DNA from: Brevundimonas subvibrioides
GTDB taxonomy: Bacteria; Pseudomonadota; Alphaproteobacteria; Caulobacterales; Caulobacteraceae
Direction: 5' to 3'
Length of the DNA: 64,000 nt
Assembly: GCA_002280475.1 (NCBI GenBank)
Contig: NCEB01000007.1
Location: forward strand, 62,001-126,000
Both the position numbers and the translations under genes were made by a program. Under the pieces are notes generated by a model. That model did not search any database, was not told where the DNA came from, and saw nothing but the letters and a program-made list of their open reading frames with translations. Positions 17,467 to 26,075 of the stretch are shown in pieces (position 1 is the first letter of the stretch; every line of letters starts with the position of its first letter).

Positions 17467-18093
17467 TCAATGATCCAGGCGGCGGGCGGGCACGCCGACG
17501 ACGGTCAGGCCGTCAGCGACGGGCGCGACGACGGCGGCGCCGGCCCCGACGCGCACGTCGCGACCCAGTACCACGCCCGGGCGAACGACGGCCCCGGCCC
17601 CGATCCAGCCCCGCTCGCCCACGCGCACGCCCCCGGCCAGCACGGCGCCCGACGAGACATGGACGCCGTCGGCGAGGTCGTCGTCGTGCTCGATCGTGGC
17701 ATTGGTGTTGACGATCACGGCCTGACCCAGCCTTGCGCCGACGCCCACGCAGGCACCGGCCAGGACGACGGAGCCTTCCCCGACCTCGGCATGAGGGCTG
17801 ACGCTCGCGCGCGGGTGGATTAGGCCGACCATCCGGGCCCCCGCCTCGCTCAGTCGCCTGTGCCGGTCCAGACGTTCGGCATTGTCGCCGATGCCCACGA
17901 TGACGCCGTCGAACTCGGCGAGGCGCGCCATCAGGTCCGCCGGCGTGCCGACCAGGGGCCAGGGCCCGGGCGGCGGCGGCAGGTCGGAGCCGTCGAAGAA
18001 GACGATGCCGCTCCATCCCGCCTGTTCGGCGCAGTCGGCGACGACGCGGGCGTGACCACCGGCGCCCAGGATGGCCAGGGATCGGCCGCTCAT
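17467..18093 (-). CDS. NeuD-type sugar O-acyltransferase (hexapeptide repeat)
   Basis: A 208-residue protein. It has an N-terminal PglD/NeuD Rossmann-like domain (LAILGAGGHARVVADCAEQA, residues 6-25) and a C-terminal left-handed beta-helix of hexapeptide repeats (GEGSVVLAGACVGVGARLG, VHVSSGAVLAGGVRVGERG, ending VVGVPARRL). Such enzymes use acyl-CoA to acetylate an amino sugar or sialic-acid-like sugar for surface glycans. His residues in IVNTNATIEHDDDL fit the catalytic position. GGGAGAAGG precedes the start. No glycan cluster surrounds it, so the acceptor sugar is unknown. Confidence 0.85.
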   Translation of the reverse strand: MSGRSLAILGAGGHARVVADCAEQAGWSGIVFFDGSDLPPPPGPWPLVGTPADLMARLAEFDGVIVGIGDNAERLDRHRRLSEAGARMVGLIHPRASVSPHAEVGEGSVVLAGACVGVGARLGQAVIVNTNATIEHDDDLADGVHVSSGAVLAGGVRVGERGWIGAGAVVRPGVVLGRDVRVGAGAAVVAPVADGLTVVGVPARRLDH

Positions 18094-18284
18094 GTCGCCT
18101 TCTCCCTGCGGCTGTCCCGACCCCTCGCCACGTCCAGACCTCTCCGTCGTCCCGCGCGGCAGCCCGGCAGGTGAAGGAGGATTGCTAGGGCGCTTCGGCC
18201 GATCAGGGCAAGCGAGGGGCGCGACGGCACCGGAAGTTGAACCGCACGGTTGGGGTAAACCGTCCGCTCCTCTAAAAAGGCACC

Positions 18285-19100
18285 ATGCGCCAATGGACCG
18301 TCGATGCCTTCGCCGAACACCCCTTCATGGGCAATCCGGCCGCCGTTGTGGAACCGCTGGAGGCCTGGCCCGACGACGGATGGATGCAGGCGCTGGCGGC
18401 CGAGAACAACCACTCCGAGACCGCCTTCCTGAGGATCGGCCCCGATCAGGCGCGGTTCGATCTGCGGTGGTTCACCCCCGCCAAGGAGGTGCCTCTGTGC
18501 GGGCACGCGACCCTGGCGGCGGCCCATACGCTGTGGACCGAGCTCGGGAACCGGGCCGAGGTCCTGACCTTCGACACGGCGTCGGGACCGCTGACGATCC
18601 GGCGGCTGGGCGGCGGCTATGAGATGGATTTTCCGGCCGATCCCCTGAAGCAGGTCCCGGTCCCGGCGGGCCTGGCCGAGGCTTTGGGGGCCGAGCCGGT
18701 CGAGGCGTGGGAAAGCCGGTATCTGATCGCGGTCATGGCCGACGCCGGGACGGTGCGGAACCTGCGCCCGCGCGCCGGGGCGGTGCTGCCGTTCGGCGGC
18801 GGTTGTCTGGAGCAGGGGCAGGTGGTGGTGGCCGCCCGGACGTCGTCGGGCGAGGACCACGATGTGGTCGATCGCTTCTTCGGCCCCGGCTGCGGCGTCG
18901 AGGAGGACCCCGCGACGGGGTCCGCGCGGTGCGGGCTGGCGCCGCTGTTCTCGGACAAGCTGGGGCAGGCGACGCTGCGGTTCGTCCAGGCCTATCCGGG
19001 ACGCGGGGCGCGGTTCGAGACCGAGATGCGGGGCGATCGGGTGCTGATCCGAGGGTCGGCGGTGACGGTGATAGAGAGCCGGCTGCGGCTCTCCGTCTGA
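18285..19100 (+). CDS. PhzF family isomerase
   Basis: A 271-residue protein of the PhzF/diaminopimelate-epimerase fold. The N-terminal MRQWTVDAFAEHPFMGNPAA, the catalytic Glu in NNHSETAFL (about residue 46), LCGHATLAAAH and the C-terminal EDPATGSA motif are all family hallmarks. Members catalyse isomerisation or epimerisation of small acids. PhzF itself acts in phenazine synthesis, but no other phenazine genes are here, so the substrate is unknown. AAAAGG lies 5 nt before the start. Confidence 0.88.
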   Translation: MRQWTVDAFAEHPFMGNPAAVVEPLEAWPDDGWMQALAAENNHSETAFLRIGPDQARFDLRWFTPAKEVPLCGHATLAAAHTLWTELGNRAEVLTFDTASGPLTIRRLGGGYEMDFPADPLKQVPVPAGLAEALGAEPVEAWESRYLIAVMADAGTVRNLRPRAGAVLPFGGGCLEQGQVVVAARTSSGEDHDVVDRFFGPGCGVEEDPATGSARCGLAPLFSDKLGQATLRFVQAYPGRGARFETEMRGDRVLIRGSAVTVIESRLRLSV

Positions 19101-19119
19101 AGGCTGGGACATGAGAAAA

Positions 19120-19145
19120 GGGCGCGACCCTGGTGGATCGCGCCC
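19120..19145 (-). terminator. Intrinsic terminator between convergent genes
   Basis: GGGCGCGA (19120-19127) pairs perfectly with TCGCGCCC (19138-19145). On the minus strand the stem is followed directly by a T-rich run (TTTTCTC), as expected for the terminator of the gene at 19202-19561. It may also serve the phzF-like gene on the plus strand. Confidence 0.75.
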
Positions 19146-19201
19146 CTCTCACGGACGGCCGGCTGGGAGGGCTGTGTCATGGCCGCCCGAAGGCTTGAAA
19201 C

Positions 19202-19561
19202 CTAGTAGCGACGGTTGTCGCGGTCGCGACGCTCGACGCGGATCTGGGCCGAGAGACGATCGAAGCGACGGTCGAGATCGGCGCGCTCCCAGGCGGTCAG
19301 TCCGCCCCGGCGATAGTTGGCCTCGAGCCGCAGCAGGCTGTTGAATTCACCGCGAAGGCGAACCGCCTCGCGCCGGCTGAGCTGGCCGTTGCGGAGGCCC
19401 TGGTCGATGCGGCGGTCCAGATTGGTCTGGCGCACATTGATCGGCTGCCAATAGCCCTGGGCCTGAACCTGGGCGCGGGGACCATAAGACTGGGCGGCGG
19501 CGGGCAGGGCGACGGCGGATGCCGCGGCCAGGACGAGGGCGGGGACGAGCAGCTCTTTCAT
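19202..19561 (-). CDS. Small periplasmic hypothetical protein
   Basis: A 119-residue protein with a signal peptide (MKELLVPALVLAAASAVALP, cleavage after AAA-QSYGP near 23). The mature part has a short Gln-rich linker and a helical, highly charged domain (LDRRIDQGLRNGQLSRREAV, RGGLTAWERADLDRRFDRLS). This pairing of Q/R-L-S/T-x-x-E helices occurs in many small alphaproteobacterial periplasmic proteins of unknown role. AAGGAG precedes the ATG. Confidence 0.75.
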   Translation of the reverse strand: MKELLVPALVLAAASAVALPAAAQSYGPRAQVQAQGYWQPINVRQTNLDRRIDQGLRNGQLSRREAVRLRGEFNSLLRLEANYRRGGLTAWERADLDRRFDRLSAQIRVERRDRDNRRY

Positions 19562-19762
19562 CGGAACACTCCTTCACTTCGGCAGGCCGCAACCGGATCG
19601 GCTGCGTTGACCCGATAGGAGCCGATCCCGGCTGAGCCCGATCTGAACACCGCGCGTCAGCCCCCGTTCATCGGCGGGGCGAGCCGGATTTCCAGTCAGG
19701 TTAAACCTCTCTAAGGTCCGCGTTCAGCCGCTGTTCACGGCCGCTCCGCCTATAAGACCCCC

Positions 19763-20110
19763 ATGTCCCGCCCGATCGTCCTCACCCTCGCCGCCCTGAT
19801 CGCCGCCGCTCCCTTGGGCGTGGCGCAAGCCCAGGCGCGCGGTCCGCTGGACCTGCGCAGCGACGCGCTGGCGGCCGTCGGCCTGGCGGGAGGATCCTTG
19901 TTGCAGGATCGCGGGTCGCGGGGTGGCCGCGACCGGGGCGAGGCCGAACGGCCGCGCCTGATGAGCGAAGCCCAGGCCCAGTCGATCGCCCAGAGCCGGG
20001 CCCGCGGCGCGCGCTTCGTCGGATCGCTGGGGCTGCGCGGCACCACCTATGTGTTCCGTTTCGAGCGCGACGGGCAGATCATCGACATCGCCGTCGACGC
20101 GCGCCTCTGA
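19763..20110 (+). CDS. PepSY-like periplasmic protein
   Basis: A 115-residue protein with a signal peptide (MSRPIVLTLAALIAAAPLGV, cleavage near AQA-QARGP). The C-terminal half (MSEAQAQSIAQSRARGARFV, then YVFRFERDGQIIDIAVDARL) has the helix plus beta-hairpin outline of PepSY-type inhibitory domains. Its stop is 16 bp before the response regulator start, so it is probably the first gene of the operon and could supply or modulate the signal for the sensor kinase. The domain call is tentative. Confidence 0.65.
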   Translation: MSRPIVLTLAALIAAAPLGVAQAQARGPLDLRSDALAAVGLAGGSLLQDRGSRGGRDRGEAERPRLMSEAQAQSIAQSRARGARFVGSLGLRGTTYVFRFERDGQIIDIAVDARL

Positions 20111-20126
20111 GGAAAGAAGACCAACG

Positions 20127-20807
20127 ATGCGAGTTCTGCTCGTCGAGGATGACGCCGACCTCTCGCGCCAGCTGAAACAGGCGCTGGGCGACGCCGGCTA
20201 TGCCGTGGATCATGCGCCCGACGGCGAGGAGGCCCACTTCCTGGGCGACACCGAGCCCTATGACGTGGTGGTGCTGGACCTCGGCCTGCCCAAGATCGAC
20301 GGGGTGTCGGTCCTGGAACGCTGGCGGCGCGACGGCAAGACCACGCCGGTGCTGATCCTGACGGCGCGCGGCGCCTGGTCGGACAAGGTCTCCGGCTTCG
20401 ACGCCGGGGCCGACGACTATCTGACCAAGCCGTTCCACACCGAGGAGCTGCTGGCGCGGCTGCGGGCCCTTCTGCGGCGGTCGGCGGGCATCGCCTCGGC
20501 GACCCTGTCTTGCGGGGGCTTGCGGCTGGATCCCAAGGCGGCGCGGGCGACGGTGAACGGCGAGCCGCTGAGGCTGACGTCGCTGGAGTACCGGCTGCTG
20601 CACTATATGATGATGCATCAGGGCCGGGTCATCAGCCGCACCGAACTGGTCGAGCATCTCTACGATCAGGACTTTGACCGGGATTCCAACACCATCGAGG
20701 TCTTCATCGGGCGATTGAGGAAGAAGGTCGGGTCCGAGCGGATCGAGACGGTGCGGGGTCTGGGCTATCGCCTGACGCCGCTGGCGGGCGAGACCGAGGC
20801 GGCGTGA
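20127..20807 (+). CDS. OmpR/PhoP-type response regulator
   Basis: A 226-residue two-domain regulator. The receiver domain (1-115) has the acidic pair EDD at 8-10, the phosphoacceptor Asp in VVVLDLGLP (about 51), Thr in LILTARG and Lys in LTKPF. The C-terminal OmpR-type winged helix (125-220) includes LTSLEYRLLHYMM and DRDSNTIEVFIGRLRKKVG. The latter resembles PhoP. GAGGAAAG precedes the ATG at 20127. It overlaps the kinase gene by 4 bp (GTGA), marking a cognate pair. Confidence 0.92.
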   Translation: MRVLLVEDDADLSRQLKQALGDAGYAVDHAPDGEEAHFLGDTEPYDVVVLDLGLPKIDGVSVLERWRRDGKTTPVLILTARGAWSDKVSGFDAGADDYLTKPFHTEELLARLRALLRRSAGIASATLSCGGLRLDPKAARATVNGEPLRLTSLEYRLLHYMMMHQGRVISRTELVEHLYDQDFDRDSNTIEVFIGRLRKKVGSERIETVRGLGYRLTPLAGETEAA

Positions 20808-22231
20808 CCGACGAGGCCGGCGCCGGCTGGGGCCGCTACATCGGCCGACCGGGCCGCAGCCTGACACGTCGCCTGATCTGGCTGGCCTCGGCCTGGATCG
20901 TCGTGGCCCTGGCGGCCACCGGCTGGATCCTGACCACCCAGTATCAGGAGAGCGCCTTTCGCCGGCTGGGCGACATGCTGGGCGACACCATCGACGAGGT
21001 GGTGATCGCCACCTCTGTGACCCCGGAGGGCGTCACCGTGGCCGAGATCAAGGACGCCCCGACCCTGCGCGGCCTGTCGGGCAAATACTGGATGGTCGGC
21101 GAGATCACGACGGGCGGTCAGGTGCGGATGATCGCCCGATCGCCCTCTCTGGCGGGCGAGACCTTGTTCATCGCGCCAGAGTTGCCCGCCCGGCTGGAAG
21201 GCAGCGACGGGGCGCTGATCACCTACAACGACCCCGGCATCCTGGACGCGCCCCAGCGCCAGCCGCTGCGCATCGCCGCCAGTCTGAAGACCCTGCCCGG
21301 CCGGGCCCAGCCCCTGGTCTTCATGGCAGGGATCGACCGGTCCGACATCGAGGCCGACACCCGCGAGTTCGCCACCTATGTCTGGATCGCGCTTCTGGCG
21401 CTGGGCGTCGGCCTGGTCATCGCGGTCTTCCTGCAGGTGCAGGTGGGACTGCGGCCGCTGTTCGGGCTGAGGAACGAGATCGCCAACGTCCGCAAGGGCC
21501 GGGCCGCCCGGATCGAACAGGCCTATCCGATCGAGATTCAGCCCCTGGCCCAGCAGGTGAACCGCCTGCTGGACCACAATCAGGAAGTGGTCGATCGCCA
21601 GCGGACCCATGTCGGCAACCTGGCCCATGCGCTGAAGACGCCCCTGTCGGTCATGCTGGCCGAGGCGGAGGGGCAGACGGGGCCGCTGGCCGATATCGTC
21701 CGCAGGCAGACGGAGATCATGAAAGGCCAGGTGGATCACCACCTGCGTCGCGCCCGCGCCGCGGCCCGGGCCGCCCACGGTCTGGGCGAGCGGACCCCGG
21801 TGGGCGAGGTCGTCGACGAGCTGGCGGTCATGCTGGAGCGGGTTTTCCAGTCCAAGGACGTAGAGATCGACTGGCGCGCGCCCGACGATCTGGCCTTCCT
21901 GGGCGAGCGGCAGGACCTGCAGGAGATCCTGGGCAATCTGATGGAGAACGCCTGCAAATGGTCGACGCGCCGGGTGCGGGTCTCGGCGGGGGCCAGCGGC
22001 CTGGGCCAGATGATCGCCGTGGTCGAGGACGACGGACCGGGTCTCCCCGAGGATCAGCGCGCGGCGGTGCTGCAGCGGGGGACGCGACTGGACGAGGACG
22101 CGCCGGGGTCCGGCCTCGGCCTGTCGATCGTGGAGGACCTGACGCGCGCCTATGGCGGGCGGCTGACGCTGGCGGCCAGCGATCTGGGAGGGCTGAAGGC
22201 CATGCTGGAGCTGCCGGCGGCCGAGGCGTGA
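20804..22231 (+). CDS. PhoQ-like sensor histidine kinase
   Basis: A 475-residue kinase starting with GTG inside the regulator's stop. Two membrane helices (about 24-45 and 189-210) frame a periplasmic sensor region of about 140 residues. The phosphoacceptor His lies in VGNLAHALKTPLSVML, a PhoQ-type H-box. The N-box is LMENACKWS, then DDGPGLPEDQ and SGLGLSIVED. All catalytic motifs are intact. It pairs with the regulator at 20127. The signal is unknown; by analogy with PhoQ it may be divalent cations or envelope stress, perhaps through the PepSY-like protein upstream. Confidence 0.9.
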   Translation: MTDEAGAGWGRYIGRPGRSLTRRLIWLASAWIVVALAATGWILTTQYQESAFRRLGDMLGDTIDEVVIATSVTPEGVTVAEIKDAPTLRGLSGKYWMVGEITTGGQVRMIARSPSLAGETLFIAPELPARLEGSDGALITYNDPGILDAPQRQPLRIAASLKTLPGRAQPLVFMAGIDRSDIEADTREFATYVWIALLALGVGLVIAVFLQVQVGLRPLFGLRNEIANVRKGRAARIEQAYPIEIQPLAQQVNRLLDHNQEVVDRQRTHVGNLAHALKTPLSVMLAEAEGQTGPLADIVRRQTEIMKGQVDHHLRRARAAARAAHGLGERTPVGEVVDELAVMLERVFQSKDVEIDWRAPDDLAFLGERQDLQEILGNLMENACKWSTRRVRVSAGASGLGQMIAVVEDDGPGLPEDQRAAVLQRGTRLDEDAPGSGLGLSIVEDLTRAYGGRLTLAASDLGGLKAMLELPAAEA

Positions 22232-22296
22232 CCCGGATCGGCCACGCTTGGAAACCGGTGTCAATGCTGTAAGGTCGAGGCTGGCTTACGCTTCTT

Positions 22297-22428
22297 TTCC
22301 GCTCATCCTCGCGAAAGCGGGGACCCAGTTCTTTCGCGAGGCACGGTGTCTGGGATGAACCGATCGACCCTCTTGGAGGGCTCATCTTCCAAAACACTGG
22401 ATCCCCGCTTTCGCGGGGATGAGCGGAA
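22297..22428. repeat. 132-bp inverted repeat with nested hairpins, copy 1
   Basis: Arms at 22297-22330 and 22394-22428 are near-complementary, and each contains a smaller palindrome (CGCGAAAGCGGGG type). A second copy with perfect arms is at 30122-30255. It fills the spacer between the sensor kinase and the pectate lyase and ends 23 bp before the latter's chosen start. This type is a known dispersed intergenic repeat in high-GC alphaproteobacteria. Confidence 0.75.
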
Positions 22429-22450
22429 GGGAGGGCGTGTTGGGTTCTCG

Positions 22451-24115
22451 TTGGATCGACGAGTGTTTCTGGCCTCGACGGTGGCCTTCGCAGCGACGCC
22501 GGCCGTCGCTCAGTCCACGCCCGACCGCGCGGCCATCCTAGCGACGATGAAGCGGGCGGCGGCCTTCATGACCGACGAGGCGGCGGTCGAGGGTGGATAT
22601 GTCTGGACCTATCTGCCGGACTTTTCGCGCCGCTGGGGCGAGTTGGAGGCGGCCCCGACCATGATCTGGGTCCAGCCCCCCGGCACCGGCACCATGGGTC
22701 ACGCCTTTCTCGACGCCTATCACGCCACGGGCGACCGGCAGTTCCTGGAAGCGGCCAAGTCGGCGGCCGACGCCCTGGTGCGGGGTCAGCATCCGGCCGG
22801 CGGATGGAACTATGTCATCGACACGGCCGGCGAGGACAGTCTGCGCCAGTGGTACGAGACCTATGGCCAGAACGCCTGGCGGATGGAGGAATTCCACCGC
22901 GACTACGGCAACGCCACCTTCGACGACGCCGGGACCTCCGAGGCGTCGCAACTGATGCTGAGGCTCGTGCTGGAGGGCGAGCGGACCTATCTGGCGCCGC
23001 TGCAAAGGGCCGTGCGGTTCGTGCTGGACAGCCAGTACGAGAACGGCGGCTGGCCCCAGCGCTTTCCCTTCATCGAGGATGGGGGGGTACACGGACAGGC
23101 GGACTACACGCGGCTGATCACCTTCAACGACGATGTGGCCGGGGAGAACCTGGAGTTCCTGATCTTCGTCCATCAGACGATGGGAAATCGGCTGGCGCCC
23201 CTCTCCCTGAATTCTGGCCGCGAGGGACGGGGGTTGACCCGCGACCGGGTGCTGTCGACGATCCGCAGGGGCATGGACATCGTGCTGCAAACCCAGCAGC
23301 CCGCGCCCCAGGCCGGATGGGGGCTGCAGCATTACCCCGACAGTTTGAAACCGTCGGCGGCGCGGACCTATGAGCCCGAGGCCCTGACGACCCACACCAC
23401 GGCGAACAATGTCCAGCAGCTGCTCAACTTCTATCGCCTGACCGGCGACCGGAGATACATCGCGCGCGTGCCGGAGGCGCTGGACTGGCTGGACTCGGTC
23501 GCCCTGCCGCCCGAGTTGCGCCTGAACGGACGGACCCACCCGACCTTCATCGAGCCGGGCACGAACCAGCCATGGTATATCCACCGGCGCGGCTCGAACG
23601 TCGTCAACGGCGAATACTATGCCGACCGGAATCCCAACGACACCCTGGTCCACTATGGATCATTCCGTACACTGAACGTCGCTGGTCTGCGTGAGCAGTA
23701 CGCGACCCTGGCGGCCCAGACGCCGGAACAGGTCAGCGCCGGATCGCCCCTGCTGGCGCGTGCCGGCACCCGGACCCTGCCGAAATACTTTACCCTGAGG
23801 GACGTGTCCTGGCAGGACATGGGCACGGCCACGCGGCGCGCCCGGCCGCCCGCCGCGCGCCGGGCCGGAGAGCTGGTCGCGGCCCTGAACACGCGGGGGT
23901 ATTGGCCGACGCCCCTGAGGGCGACGTCCAACCCCTATATCGGCCCGGGACCGGCCACGCCGGTGGGCGGCGAATACAGGATCACCCGCGTCGGCGACCT
24001 GCACGACACCTCACCGTGGAACACCGACTATCCCGTGGAGGGCGTCTCGACCGAGGCCTTCGTGCGGAACATGGGCGATCTGATCGAGGCGCTGGAAGGG
24101 TCGGCCGCGCCATGA
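22451..24115 (+). CDS. Pectate lyase, polysaccharide lyase family 10-like
   Basis: A 554-residue protein. Upstream ATGs fall inside the intergenic repeat, so I take the TTG at 22451, which begins LDRRVFLASTVAFAATPAVA. This is a Tat-like signal peptide with GGAGGG further upstream, though a start a few codons away is possible. The body shows the alpha/alpha-toroid features of pectic acid lyases: ENGGWPQRFPFIEDGG, LITFNDDVAGENL, HTTANNVQQLLNFYRLTGD and the C-terminal NGRTHPTFIEPG. It would cleave polygalacturonate by beta-elimination outside the cytoplasm. The LamG lipoprotein gene overlaps its stop by 4 bp. Confidence 0.8.
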   Translation: MDRRVFLASTVAFAATPAVAQSTPDRAAILATMKRAAAFMTDEAAVEGGYVWTYLPDFSRRWGELEAAPTMIWVQPPGTGTMGHAFLDAYHATGDRQFLEAAKSAADALVRGQHPAGGWNYVIDTAGEDSLRQWYETYGQNAWRMEEFHRDYGNATFDDAGTSEASQLMLRLVLEGERTYLAPLQRAVRFVLDSQYENGGWPQRFPFIEDGGVHGQADYTRLITFNDDVAGENLEFLIFVHQTMGNRLAPLSLNSGREGRGLTRDRVLSTIRRGMDIVLQTQQPAPQAGWGLQHYPDSLKPSAARTYEPEALTTHTTANNVQQLLNFYRLTGDRRYIARVPEALDWLDSVALPPELRLNGRTHPTFIEPGTNQPWYIHRRGSNVVNGEYYADRNPNDTLVHYGSFRTLNVAGLREQYATLAAQTPEQVSAGSPLLARAGTRTLPKYFTLRDVSWQDMGTATRRARPPAARRAGELVAALNTRGYWPTPLRATSNPYIGPGPATPVGGEYRITRVGDLHDTSPWNTDYPVEGVSTEAFVRNMGDLIEALEGSAAP

Positions 24116-24813
24116 CGCCGGATCGCCGCGCCGTGACCCTGGGGCTGGCAGGTCTGCCTCTGGCCGGGTGCGCGACCTGGCAGGACGCGGCGGCCGGACA
24201 GACCGTTTGGCGGTTCGGCGATCTGGACAGCATCGCCGCGCCCCTGACGATCGAGGGCGCGCCGGAGCGGATCGAGGGGCCGACCCCGCACGGGGCGATG
24301 CGGTTCGACGGCGTCGACGACGCCCTGTTCATCGGGGCCCATCCTCTGGCGGGGGCGGCCACCTTCGCCTTCGAGGCCGTGTTCCGGCCGGACGGCGGAG
24401 CCTTCGAGCAACGCTGGCTGCATCTGCAATCCGACGAGGTCGTCGCGCCGGGCGAAACCCCGGTCGGCACCCGCTTCCTGTTCGAGATCCGCGTCTATGG
24501 CGACCAGTGGGCGCTGGACACCTTCGTGAAGGGGCCGACCTACAACCAGACCCTGCTGTTTCCAGAGAAGCGGCATCCGGTCGGCCGCTGGTATCACGTC
24601 GCCCAGACCTGTGACGGGACGACCTATCGGGCGTTCGTCGATGGGGAATTGCAGGGCGAGGCCGGGATCGCCTTCACGCCCCAGGGGCCCGGGCGGGCGT
24701 CGGTCGGCACACGGATCAACCGGGTTAACTATTTCAATGGTGCGATCGCCGAAGCGCGGTTCACGCGGAGACACCTGCGCCCGGATCAGTTCACGGGTGT
24801 ACGGCCTCGATAG
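24112..24813 (+). CDS. LamG-domain lipoprotein
   Basis: A 233-residue protein with a lipoprotein signal (TLGLAGLPLAGCATW, lipid-modified Cys20). A concanavalin/LamG-like jelly-roll domain spans about 35-225. Typical elements are GAMRFDGVDDALFIGAHPL, FAFEAVFRPDGGAFEQ, RWYHVAQTCDGTTYRAFVDG and YFNGAIAEARFTRR. It is translationally coupled to the pectate lyase (ATGA overlap) and probably binds or presents the polysaccharide at the cell surface. No catalytic residues are evident. Confidence 0.82.
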   Translation: MTPDRRAVTLGLAGLPLAGCATWQDAAAGQTVWRFGDLDSIAAPLTIEGAPERIEGPTPHGAMRFDGVDDALFIGAHPLAGAATFAFEAVFRPDGGAFEQRWLHLQSDEVVAPGETPVGTRFLFEIRVYGDQWALDTFVKGPTYNQTLLFPEKRHPVGRWYHVAQTCDGTTYRAFVDGELQGEAGIAFTPQGPGRASVGTRINRVNYFNGAIAEARFTRRHLRPDQFTGVRPR

Positions 24814-24842
24814 AAAAAGGCCCCGACGTTTCCGCCGGGGCC
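24814..24842 (-). terminator. Intrinsic terminator of trmD-rplS
   Basis: Read on the minus strand, GGCCCCG pairs with CGGGGCC (24836-24842 with 24819-24825) and is followed by TTTTT, a textbook intrinsic terminator 48 bp after the rplS stop. It also lies just after the LamG gene on the other strand. Confidence 0.88.
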
Positions 24843-24889
24843 CGATTTCCGATGGGCTCAAGTAGCCCGAAGGGCGGTAGCCCCAAGCA

Positions 24890-25321
24890 TCATGCCTCGT
24901 CGGTCGCCGGGACTTCGGCCTTGCCGGTTTCCGGCACGACGACGCCCTTGGCGGGGCGCACGGTCTGGCGCTCGGCGATGCGGGCCGACTTGCCGCGACG
25001 ATCGCGCAGGTAATAGAGCTTGGCGCGACGGACGACGCCGCGACGCTTGACCTCGATGGACTCGATGTTGGGCGACAGGATCGGGAAGACGCGCTCGACG
25101 CCCTCGCCGAAGCTGATCTTCCGGACCGTGAAGTTCTCGTTCACGCCGCCGCCGGCGCGGGCGATGCAGACGCCCTCGAAGGCCTGGATGCGTTCACGCT
25201 CGCCTTCCTTGATGCGGACGTTGACGCGCAGGGTGTCGCCGGGCTGGAAGTCGGGGATCGAACGCTTTTCGATCAACCGCGCCTTCTCTTCGGCCTCCAG
25301 GGTCTGAAGGATGTTGGCCAT
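24890..25321 (-). CDS. rplS: 50S ribosomal protein L19
   Basis: A 143-residue bL19. The conserved segments [57 protein letters not shown] and [20 protein letters not shown] are all present. There is a lineage-typical C-terminal extension ([16 protein letters not shown]). It starts 3 bp after the trmD stop, the usual trmD-rplS order, and ends before the intrinsic terminator at 24814-24842. Confidence 0.97.
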   Translation of the reverse strand: MANILQTLEAEEKARLIEKRSIPDFQPGDTLRVNVRIKEGERERIQAFEGVCIARAGGGVNENFTVRKISFGEGVERVFPILSPNIESIEVKRRGVVRRAKLYYLRDRRGKSARIAERQTVRPAKGVVVPETGKAEVPATDEA

Positions 25322-25324
25322 GGT

Positions 25325-26074
25325 CTATTCTCCTCGAGCTTTTTTGCTCTTTAGCTGTGATTTGGCGGAGGGTTCCGCGGGTCTTTGATCCAGATGCGCC
25401 GCCCAGAGGTCTGGCCGTCGTTCCCGGGTCGTCTCTTCCCTCTGGGCCTGACGCCAGGCGGCCACGCGCTTGTGGTCGCCGGACAGGAGGACCTCCGGAA
25501 TATCGATCCCCTCGAACGTCCGCGGTCGGGTGAACTGCGGATGCTCCAGAAGACCATCCTCGAAGCTCTCGGAACTCAGGCTCATCGCCTGGCCCAGAAC
25601 ACCGGGGATCAGTCGTACGCACGCCTCGATCAGCACCATCGCCGCCGCCTCGCCACCGGCGAGAACCGCGTCTCCGACGCTGACCTCCTCGAACCCCCGG
25701 GCGTCGAGCACCCGCTGGTCCACCCCCTCGAACCGGCCGCACAGGACGACGATGCCGTCCGTCTTGGCCCACTCTTTCACTCGCGCCTGCGTCAGGGGTC
25801 GACCGCGTGCGCTCATGTACAAAAGCGGCCGGGGCGGACCTGAAAGGCTGTCGAGAGCCCGGGCCACCACGTCCGCTTTCAGCACCTGTCCGGGGCCGCC
25901 ACCCGCGGGGGTGTCGTCCAGGAAGCCGCGCTTATCTTCGGAAAAGTTCCGAATGTCCACTGTTTCCAGGCCCCACAGCCCCCGCTCGCGCCAGGCCGTG
26001 CCGATGAGGGACACGCCGAGCGGGCCCGGAAAGGCCTCGGGGAACATGGTCAGGACGGTCACGGTGAACGGCAT
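25325..26074 (-). CDS. trmD: tRNA (guanine-N1)-methyltransferase
   Basis: A 249-residue SPOUT-class enzyme making m1G37 in tRNA from S-adenosylmethionine. TVLTMFPEAFPGPLGVSLIG, DTPAGGGPGQVLKADVV, CGRFEGVDQRV and EEVSVGDAVLAGGEAAAMVL (trefoil-knot SAM site) are diagnostic. Its ATG begins one base after the TGA of the NYN-domain gene, with no clear Shine-Dalgarno, so translation appears coupled to that gene. In related genomes trmD is commonly preceded by rpsP and rimM instead. Confidence 0.96.
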   Translation of the reverse strand: MPFTVTVLTMFPEAFPGPLGVSLIGTAWRERGLWGLETVDIRNFSEDKRGFLDDTPAGGGPGQVLKADVVARALDSLSGPPRPLLYMSARGRPLTQARVKEWAKTDGIVVLCGRFEGVDQRVLDARGFEEVSVGDAVLAGGEAAAMVLIEACVRLIPGVLGQAMSLSSESFEDGLLEHPQFTRPRTFEGIDIPEVLLSGDHKRVAAWRQAQREETTRERRPDLWAAHLDQRPAEPSAKSQLKSKKARGE

Positions 26075-26075
26075 A

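Noticed and set aside
22346-22450. N-terminal extension of the pectate lyase starting at the ATG at 22346
   Set aside because: The extension lies inside the inverted-repeat element, and a natural signal peptide begins downstream.
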